Shown here: positions 1-4,875 of the stretch, in pieces
How the letters are laid out: the number at the start of each line of letters is the position of its first letter
Position numbering within the stretch: position 1 is the first letter of the stretch
Assembly: GCA_020628635.1 (NCBI GenBank)
Contig: JAHDEU010000035.1
Location: 1-10,740, forward strand
Source of the DNA: Hellea sp.
GTDB taxonomy: Bacteria; Pseudomonadota; Alphaproteobacteria; Caulobacterales; Maricaulaceae
Direction of reading: 5' to 3'
DNA length: 10,740 nt
Notes under the pieces: generated by a model
Seen by the model: the letters and a program-made list of their open reading frames with translations, nothing else
What the model was told of the DNA's origin: nothing
Databases searched by the model: none
Made by a program: the position numbers and the translations under genes

Positions 1-28
1 ATCCCTCCCCCGAGCAGGGGGAGGTGGG
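1..28 (+). repeat. C-run hairpin repeat, copy 1 (inverted partner at 141-168)
   Basis: CCTCCCCC (4-11) pairs perfectly with GGGGGAGG (17-24) around the loop GAGCA, followed by TGGG. Read on the opposite strand, 141-168 is the same 28-base unit with only two differences. These fall at the two partners of one stem pair (C-G here, T-A there), so the stem is kept. It looks like a dispersed palindromic repeat of the REP-like kind common between alphaproteobacterial genes. Family membership is inferred from appearance only. Confidence 0.75.
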
Positions 29-140
29 CTTTCGACCGCTAGGGAGAAAGGTCGGTGGGGGGTGCTCCGCTCCATCGGTTTGACCCCGACCTCGCGTCCC
101 GCGCACCCCCTTCCGAGCCGTGACGCTGACGCGTCCCGTC

Positions 141-168
141 CCACCTTCCCCTGCTCGGGGAAGGGATG
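141..168 (-). repeat. C-run hairpin repeat, copy 2 (inverted)
   Basis: Reverse-oriented copy of the unit at 1-28. On the plus strand CCTTCCCC (144-151) pairs with GGGGAAGG (157-164) around TGCTC, which is the reverse complement of the GAGCA loop of copy 1. Together the two copies bracket about 110 bases that contain no gene. Confidence 0.75.
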
Positions 169-482
169 TCGAAAGCAGGACAAATCCGTTCGTTGCCCTG
201 CACGGGGATCGAAGCCTGAGGGCCGCATCGCGGACCGACGGTGAGGGGGATAGGCGCCGACAGGTGGCAGGCTCGGAAGGGGTGGCGGACGCTTGGGCCG
301 CGAGCAGGCGTCCGACCGGATCACTCCTTCCGACCTCGCTCGCTTCGCTCACGAGCCCCCCTCCGCCGTCGGTCCGCTTCGCGGCCCTTTGGGGTACGAT
401 CCCCGTCAAGGGGAAGAAACGAATGTTGTATCTCGCCATAGTGTTCTGCGGTCAGCGCAAAATACTCGTTTTACTAAATCGT

Positions 483-529
483 CCTTCTCCCTGAGGGAGA
501 AGGTGGCCGACAGGCCGGATGAGGGTTTC
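483..529 (+). repeat. Double-hairpin palindromic repeat, copy A
   Basis: CCTTCTCCCT (483-492) and AGGGAGAAGG (494-503) form a perfect 10-base inverted repeat. It is followed by a short second hairpin, GGCC-GACA-GGCC (505-516), and the tail GGATGAGGGTTTC. The same order of parts appears inverted at 557-604. The structure (two hairpins plus a conserved tail, in facing pairs) resembles REP/BIME-type intergenic elements. It is not a terminator of any gene seen here, since no gene ends nearby. Confidence 0.75.
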
Positions 530-556
530 AGGTTTGGGAGAGACTCTTAGGGGCCG

Positions 557-604
557 GAAACCCTCACCCGCCCTTCGGGCACCCTCTCCCTCAAGGGAGA
601 GGGG
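557..604 (-). repeat. Double-hairpin palindromic repeat, copy B (inverted)
   Basis: Facing partner of copy A. On the plus strand the parts appear in reverse order: GAAACCCTCA tail, small hairpin GCCC-TTC-GGGC (570-580), then CCCTCTCCCT (582-591) pairing with AGGGAGAGGG (594-603) across two bases. Both stems differ in sequence from copy A but remain fully paired. The tail ending in GGGTTTC, read on the minus strand, is shared by both copies. Confidence 0.75.
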
Positions 605-708
605 CGATGGTCGTGGGGTTTGGTGGCCGTATCAGACGAAGTGGCGAAATAGCTGACCGGGACGCTTAATGAAGCCTAGCCATTGCTGGCCAGATAGGTC
701 GGTTCCCA

Positions 709-736
709 TAGAAGAAAGGCCGCCTCGCGGCGGCCT
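709..736 (-). terminator. Rho-independent terminator of the thiolase-FadJ operon
   Basis: AGGCCGCC (717-724) and GGCGGCCT (729-736) form a perfect 8-bp stem. On the minus strand the loop reads GCGA, a GNRA-type tetraloop, and the stem is followed by TTTCTTCT. It begins 23 bases past the FadJ stop codon, which is the expected place for the end of the minus-strand operon. The T tract is interrupted by C, so efficiency is uncertain. Confidence 0.8.
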
Positions 737-759
737 CTCCAGTTCATCTATCGATAGCC

Positions 760-3114
760 CTACGCCGCCTTCTTCCCCGCCTGCGCAGCGAGGATCTTCC
801 CGATCGTGTCCGCCTTCAGATCATCGACACTCGCCGCGATGCCCATGCCGTTAGCGATCTTGACCACATCCGCTTCCAGCATGCGCTCCAATGCGCTTTT
901 CGAGTAAGTTGTCGGCGCGCCGCCGTAGAGCGTCTCGCCCTTTTCGGCCATGTCGCGGAAAAGTCCGGGTACCTTGAAACGCTCGCCGTGGCGTTGCGCG
1001 AGCGTGTCGGCGGTAGCGACGAACGTATCGATGCCGATGGTGTCGATGTAGCTCATCGGGCCGCCGGTCCAGGCGGGGAAGCCCCAGCCGAAAATGGCGC
1101 CGAGGTCCGCGCTCTGCGGGTCGGACACGACGCCGTCGGCGAAGGTGCGCGCGGTCGGGATGAGCTGCGCATACATCAGGCGCTGCTGCACTTCGGCCTG
1201 GCTGGGCTGCTCCTCGGCGAGCGGATAGTGGTCCGTCACGCCCTTCCACAGGTCGAGGCGCTTGCCGCTCTCATCGTAATTGTAGAGACCCTTGCCGAAG
1301 CGGCGGCCCGAGCGGCCGAGCTTCTGCACCATGAGTTCGTAGAACTCTTCCGTGCCGGATGGCTTGTAGGCGTCGCCCAGCTCTTCCTTGGTCGATTGCA
1401 GCACGTCGTAGCCGAGCTTCAGCGTGGTCTCGTCCTGCACGGCGAGCGGGCCGATGGGCAGGCCCATGTTCAGCGCGGAGTTCTCGATCAGCGCCGTGGA
1501 CGTGCCCTCCATGATCATCAGGATGGCCTCATTAATGTAGGGCGGGAAGACCTGATTGGTGAAGAAACCGCGCACGTCTTTCACGACGATCGGGGTCTTC
1601 TTGATCTTCTTATTGTAGTCGAACGCCACGGCCAGCGCGTGGTCGGACGTGCCCTCATGCGGGATGATCTCCAGTAGGGGCATGCGCTCCACGGGGCTGA
1701 AGAAGTGCAGGCCGATGAAGTTCTCGGGACGCACGGAGTTCTTGGCCAGACCGCCGATGGGCAGCGTCGAGGTGTTGGACGCGAAGACGACGTCCTTGCC
1801 GATGACGGCCTCGGTCTTCTTGATGACGTCGGCTTTCACATCGGGGCGCTCGAAGACGGCCTCGATGACCAGATCGACGTCCTTGATGTCGTCATAGTTG
1901 GACGTCGGCGTGATGCGGGCGAGGAAGGCATCGGCCTTCTCCTGCGTCATGCGTCCCCGCTTCACCTTTTTGTCGAGAATCTTCTTGGTGTAGGTGATGG
2001 CCTTCTGCGCCTCCTCGTCATTGCGGTCGAGCGAGACAACTTCCAGCCCGGCCTTGGCCGTGACATGGGCGATCCCCGCGCCCATCAGGCCCGCGCCCAG
2101 CACGGCAACTTTCTTGATCTCGACAGTCGGGATATCCTTCGGGCGATCCGCACCTTTTTCGGCGGCTTGCTTGTTGACGAACAGCGTGCGGATCATGTTC
2201 TGCGCGACCGGATCGGCGAACAGGGTGAGGAAGTATTTGGTCTCGACCTCGACAGCCTTGTCCATCGGCAGCTGCGTGCCCTCATAGAGGCAGGACATGA
2301 TGGCGCGGATGGCCGGATAGTTGTCCTTGGACTTGGCAAGCGCCATGGCGTTGGCGGCGGAGAAGAACTGCACGGCCTTGGGGTTCATCGCGCCCGCACC
2401 GCCCGGAACCTTGAAGCCCTTGACGTCCCAGGGCTGCAGCGTGCCTTTTTCGGCGTGCTCCTTTACCCAGGCCTTGGCGGCCTCGACCGTCTTGCCGGGC
2501 TCGACGATCTCGTGGATCAGGCCCTGGGCCTTGGCTTTCTGGACATTGATCGGCGCGCCCGACGTGATCATCTGCGCGGCGTTCTGCAGGCCGATCAGGC
2601 GCGGAACGCGCTGCGTGCCGCCGCCGCCGGGCAGCAGTCCGACCAGCACTTCCGGCAGGCCCAGCTTCACCTTCGGGCTGTCGGCCGCCACGCGGTAGTG
2701 ACCGGCGAGTGCGAGTTCGAGACCGCCGCCGAGCGCGAGCCCTTCCAGCGCCACGGCGACCGGTTTGGCGGTCTTGCCCTCGCGCGCGATCTCGCGGCTG
2801 GTGTGGCCGCCCTTTTCGAGCTTCCGGAAAGCGCGGTTGAGCGTCATGCCGTTCTCGAAGGCTTCCTTGTCCAGATCGCCCGACTGCTTCTCCAGCATGC
2901 GTAGGTCCGCACCGGCCATGAAGGCATTGTCGCGGCCCGAGGCGATGACGAGGCCCTTCATGCTGTCGTCGCTCACGAAGGCGTCCACGAAGTCCGGGAA
3001 CTCGCGCATCAGGTGCTCGTCCCAGACATTCATGCCCTGGTTCGGCACGTCGATTGTCATGACGGCAATGCCGTCGCTATCGGTTTCAACGGAGAAGGTT
3101 TTGTAGTCGGCCAT
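760..3114 (-). CDS. fadJ: FadJ/FadB-like bifunctional enoyl-CoA hydratase / 3-hydroxyacyl-CoA dehydrogenase
   Basis: 784 residues, cytoplasmic. It carries out the second and third steps of fatty-acid beta-oxidation: hydration of 2-enoyl-CoA, then NAD-dependent oxidation of the 3-hydroxyacyl-CoA. The N-terminal crotonase domain (about 10-210) shows AGADLRML (67-74), GGGLELAL with Glu133, and GLPEVLVGLLPGGGGTQR with Glu155; these match the two catalytic glutamates of enoyl-CoA hydratases. The NAD-binding domain starts near 334 with the GAGLMG motif (340-345). The dehydrogenase pair His470 (in GLHFFSPVE) and Glu482 is present, as is Asn520. C-terminal dehydrogenase domains run from about 510 to 735. 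It is longer than E. coli FadJ/FadB (about 715-730). The ATG at 3114 has AGGA (3127-3124) nine bases upstream, overlapping the stop codon of the preceding small gene, so translation is probably coupled. It is the last gene of the operon, before the terminator at 709-736. Whether it forms a complex with the neighbouring thiolase is inference; the exact FadB/FadJ/FadN assignment is uncertain. Confidence 0.95.
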   Translation of the reverse strand: MADYKTFSVETDSDGIAVMTIDVPNQGMNVWDEHLMREFPDFVDAFVSDDSMKGLVIASGRDNAFMAGADLRMLEKQSGDLDKEAFENGMTLNRAFRKLEKGGHTSREIAREGKTAKPVAVALEGLALGGGLELALAGHYRVAADSPKVKLGLPEVLVGLLPGGGGTQRVPRLIGLQNAAQMITSGAPINVQKAKAQGLIHEIVEPGKTVEAAKAWVKEHAEKGTLQPWDVKGFKVPGGAGAMNPKAVQFFSAANAMALAKSKDNYPAIRAIMSCLYEGTQLPMDKAVEVETKYFLTLFADPVAQNMIRTLFVNKQAAEKGADRPKDIPTVEIKKVAVLGAGLMGAGIAHVTAKAGLEVVSLDRNDEEAQKAITYTKKILDKKVKRGRMTQEKADAFLARITPTSNYDDIKDVDLVIEAVFERPDVKADVIKKTEAVIGKDVVFASNTSTLPIGGLAKNSVRPENFIGLHFFSPVERMPLLEIIPHEGTSDHALAVAFDYNKKIKKTPIVVKDVRGFFTNQVFPPYINEAILMIMEGTSTALIENSALNMGLPIGPLAVQDETTLKLGYDVLQSTKEELGDAYKPSGTEEFYELMVQKLGRSGRRFGKGLYNYDESGKRLDLWKGVTDHYPLAEEQPSQAEVQQRLMYAQLIPTARTFADGVVSDPQSADLGAIFGWGFPAWTGGPMSYIDTIGIDTFVATADTLAQRHGERFKVPGLFRDMAEKGETLYGGAPTTYSKSALERMLEADVVKIANGMGIAASVDDLKADTIGKILAAQAGKKAA

Positions 3115-3128
3115 GGGGCAGGGTCCTA
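3115..3128 (-). promoter_or_regulatory. Ribosome binding site of FadJ overlapping the upstream stop codon
   Basis: On the minus strand the sequence reads TAGGA-CCCTGCCCC-ATG. The TAG stop of the 67-residue gene (3128-3126) contributes the start of the AGGA Shine-Dalgarno element, nine bases before the FadJ start. This supports ATG 3114 as the start and suggests coupling between the two reading frames. Confidence 0.6.
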
Positions 3129-3329
3129 GAGTTTGAAGTAGGTCCAGAGGACGAATGTGATGAAGAGGGCGATGGCCGCCATGACGGCGAGCAGCACCGG
3201 GGCAGGGGCGTAGCCCTTGGAGAGCGCGGCGAAGGCGAGGACGGGAACGCCCAGCATGTAGAGGCAGAGGCGCTTGGTGCGCGCCTGCCAGACCAATTGC
3301 CGGGCTTCGAGTGTCTCGCCCTCGCTCAA
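3126..3329 (-). CDS. Small two-helix inner-membrane protein of unknown function
   Basis: 67 residues; I do not recognise a family. Residues 1-20 are polar with four Arg and one Lys (ending in RTKR). They are followed by two hydrophobic segments, about 21-37 (LCLYMLGVPVLAFAALS) and 44-65 (PVLLAVMAAIALFITFVLWTYF), with a short KGYAPA turn. By the positive-inside rule both ends should face the cytoplasm. The likely start is TTG (3329-3327), because the thiolase stop TAG lies just one codon upstream in the same frame and closes the frame; an ATG at residue 25 would cut into the first helix. No good Shine-Dalgarno is visible, so translation probably relies on re-initiation after the thiolase stop. 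Its stop codon overlaps the FadJ ribosome binding site. The close packing argues that this is a real gene and not a chance frame. A role in placing beta-oxidation enzymes at the membrane is conceivable but only speculation. Confidence 0.72.
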   Translation of the reverse strand: MSEGETLEARQLVWQARTKRLCLYMLGVPVLAFAALSKGYAPAPVLLAVMAAIALFITFVLWTYFKL

Positions 3330-3332
3330 GAG

Positions 3333-4541
3333 CTAGACGCGCTCGATGATGGTCGCGATGCCCATGCCGCCGCCGATGCAGAGCGTGACGAGAGCCGTCT
3401 CCTTGTCCGCGCGCTCGAGCTCGTCGACCATGGTGCCGAGGATCATCGCGCCGGTCGCACCCAGTGGGTGGCCCATGGCGATGGCGCCGCCGTTCACGTT
3501 CATGATGGAGTGATCGACGTCCAGCGCCTGCATGAAGCGCAACACCACGGCGGCGAAGGCCTCGTTCAGCTCATAGAGGTCGATGTCGGTGGACTTCATG
3601 CCCGCGGTCTTCAGCGCTTTCTGCGCGGCGAATTCTGGACCGGTCAGCATGATGGTCGGGTCCGAGCCGATGGACGCCATGGACACGATGCGCGCGCGCG
3701 GCTTCATGCCCAGGCGTTCGCCCGCGCCCTTCGTACCCATCAGCACGGCCGCCGCGCCGTCCACGATGCCGGAGCTGTTGCCGGCGTGGTGGACATGGTT
3801 GATCTTTTCGACCTCGGGATATTTCAGCTGCGCCACTTCATTGAAGCCGAAATTCTGGCCCATCATGGCGAAGGATGGGTTGAGCGCGCCCAGCGCCTGC
3901 ATGTCTGTCTGGGGACGGATCGTCTCGTCGCGGTCGAGCACGGACAGGCCCATCACGTCCTTGACCGGCATGATCGACTTGTCGAAGCGGCCTTCGCTCC
4001 AGGCCTTGGTCGCGCGCTTGTGGCTCTCCACGGCGTAGGCGTCGACGTCGTCGCGCGAGAAGCCGTATTTGGTCGCGATCAGGTCGGCGGAGATGCCTTG
4101 CGGAATGAAGTAGGCCTCGAACGCGGCCGCAGGGTCGCTGATCATGGCACCGCCGTCGCTGCCCATCGGCACGCGGCTCATGCTCTCCACGCCGCCGCCA
4201 ATGGCGATCTCGCATTCGCCGGACATGACCTTGGCGGCCGCGATATTGGAGGCTTCGAGACCTGAGCCGCAGAAACGGTTGACCTGGATACCGGACGTCT
4301 GTTCGGGATAGCCCGCATCGATAATGGCCGTGCGGGTGATGACCGCGCCCTGTTCGCCGACGGGCGAGACACAACCGAATGCCACATCCTCGATCTCGCC
4401 CTTGTCGATGCCCATGCGGTTGGGCACGGCTTCCAGCACCTGGCTGGCCAGCTGCAGCGGCGTGATCTCGTGCAGGCTGCCGTCCTTCTTGCCCTTGCCC
4501 CGTGGCGTGCGGACGGCGTCGTAGATGAAGGCTTCGGCCAT
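3333..4541 (-). CDS. Thiolase: acetyl-CoA C-acyltransferase / acetyltransferase
   Basis: 402 residues, the usual thiolase length (390-430), cytoplasmic. It cleaves 3-ketoacyl-CoA with CoA to give acetyl-CoA and a chain two carbons shorter, the last step of beta-oxidation. The N-terminus has the family pattern AVRTPRGKGKKDGSLHE. The nucleophilic Cys91 lies in NRFCGSGLEA. NEAFA with Asn326, GHPLGATGA with His358, and CIGGGMG with Cys388 supply the other active-site residues, so it should be active. The ATG at 4541 has AGGA about nine bases upstream. It is first in a minus-strand operon with the 67-residue membrane protein and the FadJ-like enzyme, an order that fits the beta/alpha pair of a fatty-acid oxidation complex. 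Biosynthetic acetoacetyl-CoA thiolases share these motifs, but the partner gene favours the degradative role. Sequence alone does not separate FadA from FadI, so no symbol is given. Confidence 0.95.
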   Translation of the reverse strand: MAEAFIYDAVRTPRGKGKKDGSLHEITPLQLASQVLEAVPNRMGIDKGEIEDVAFGCVSPVGEQGAVITRTAIIDAGYPEQTSGIQVNRFCGSGLEASNIAAAKVMSGECEIAIGGGVESMSRVPMGSDGGAMISDPAAAFEAYFIPQGISADLIATKYGFSRDDVDAYAVESHKRATKAWSEGRFDKSIMPVKDVMGLSVLDRDETIRPQTDMQALGALNPSFAMMGQNFGFNEVAQLKYPEVEKINHVHHAGNSSGIVDGAAAVLMGTKGAGERLGMKPRARIVSMASIGSDPTIMLTGPEFAAQKALKTAGMKSTDIDLYELNEAFAAVVLRFMQALDVDHSIMNVNGGAIAMGHPLGATGAMILGTMVDELERADKETALVTLCIGGGMGIATIIERV

Positions 4542-4642
4542 GAGCGGATATCCTGTGCTGAATCTGCGTGAGGTTTTGCGCGGCCTTAATACGCATGAGC
4601 GGCGATGGGGAAGGGGGAGAGGGCAGCAAACGCCCCCTCATC

Positions 4643-4656
4643 GGCAATGTGTTGCC
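4643..4656. promoter_or_regulatory. Perfect 14-bp palindrome, candidate operator
   Basis: GGCAA-TGTG-TTGCC: two perfect 5-base arms around four bases, about 100 bases upstream of the thiolase start and 220 upstream of the receptor start. The size and symmetry suit a dimeric repressor. No known motif was matched with confidence; it does not resemble the E. coli FadR site. Confidence 0.35.
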
Positions 4657-4722
4657 CCACAGAAACGCATAATGACAATTTTCTCACTGTATGGACTCGC
4701 GGGTGGGCCCGAGCTGCGGGAT

Positions 4723-4760
4723 GCCCTGCTGTGATGTGTGTGACAGAAAAACAACAGGGC
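4723..4760. repeat. Imperfect 10-bp inverted repeat upstream of TonB receptor
   Basis: GCCCTGCTGT (4723-4732) and ACAACAGGGC (4751-4760) are inverted copies with one mismatch, separated by 18 bases. Centre-to-centre spacing is 28 bases, not far from three helical turns. It could be a pair of half-sites for a regulator or, if transcribed, an RNA hairpin in the leader of the receptor. No T tract follows, so it is not a terminator. Confidence 0.35.
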
Positions 4761-4875
4761 GTGAGCTTATTCACCTCCGTCCGAAAACCCGCTTGCGGGC
4801 AAGTGTCCGCATGATTAGGCGGCTCGAAAGCCTGCAGATTCTCAAACTAGCGGGCGGGTCACAATCGGGAAACTC

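Larger units (their letters stand above)
1..709. other. Gene-free, repeat-rich intergenic region
   Basis: No reading frame here looks like a gene. The open frames are short, overlap each other on one strand, are rich in Arg, Pro and Ser, and run through palindromic repeats. The stretch contains two inverted pairs of C/G-run hairpins (1-28 with 141-168, and 483-529 with 557-604), listed separately. Between 169 and 482 it is GC-rich with local inverted repeats, for example around 335-355 where a CGCTCGCTTCGCTCACGAGC-like stem occurs. No tRNA cloverleaf or rRNA-like sequence was seen. The region lies downstream of the minus-strand FadJ gene; whatever lies left of the window is unknown. Confidence 0.7.
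4542..4875. promoter_or_regulatory. Divergent control region between thiolase operon and TonB receptor
   Basis: 334 bases between two genes that point away from each other, so promoters for both must lie here or nearby. It is less GC-rich than the genes around 4668-4690 and 4739-4775. It holds a perfect palindrome at 4643-4656, an imperfect inverted repeat at 4723-4760 and overlapping short palindromes at 4788-4803 (CCCGC/GCGGG and CTTGC/GCAAG). Possible but weak promoter hexamers include GTGACA (4740-4745) on the plus strand and TTGTCA (about 4673-4678) on the minus strand. I cannot assign transcription starts. The open frames across it overlap each other on both strands and are not convincing genes. 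Confidence 0.6.

Noticed and set aside
62..550. Several overlapping plus-strand open frames in the left intergenic region
   Set aside because: They overlap in all frames, pass through palindromic repeats, are compositionally odd (Arg/Pro/Ser-rich) and lack ribosome binding sites or family motifs.
1..700. Possible CRISPR array or small RNA gene in the repeat region
   Set aside because: Repeats occur as inverted pairs with uneven spacing, not as regularly spaced direct repeats. No cloverleaf or promoter-terminator pair for an RNA gene was seen.
1705..2904. 399-residue plus-strand frame opposite the FadJ gene
   Set aside because: Antisense shadow of a GC-rich gene; it is His/Arg/Asp/Gly-rich with no domain motif, while the minus-strand frame has complete catalytic motifs.
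3297..4265. 322-residue plus-strand frame opposite the thiolase
   Set aside because: Antisense shadow; many His and Ala repeats and no recognisable domain.
4605..4640. G-run stretch upstream of the thiolase as another copy of the C-run hairpin repeat or a terminator
   Set aside because: The G-run and C-run do not form a clean long stem like the edge repeats, and no gene ends here.
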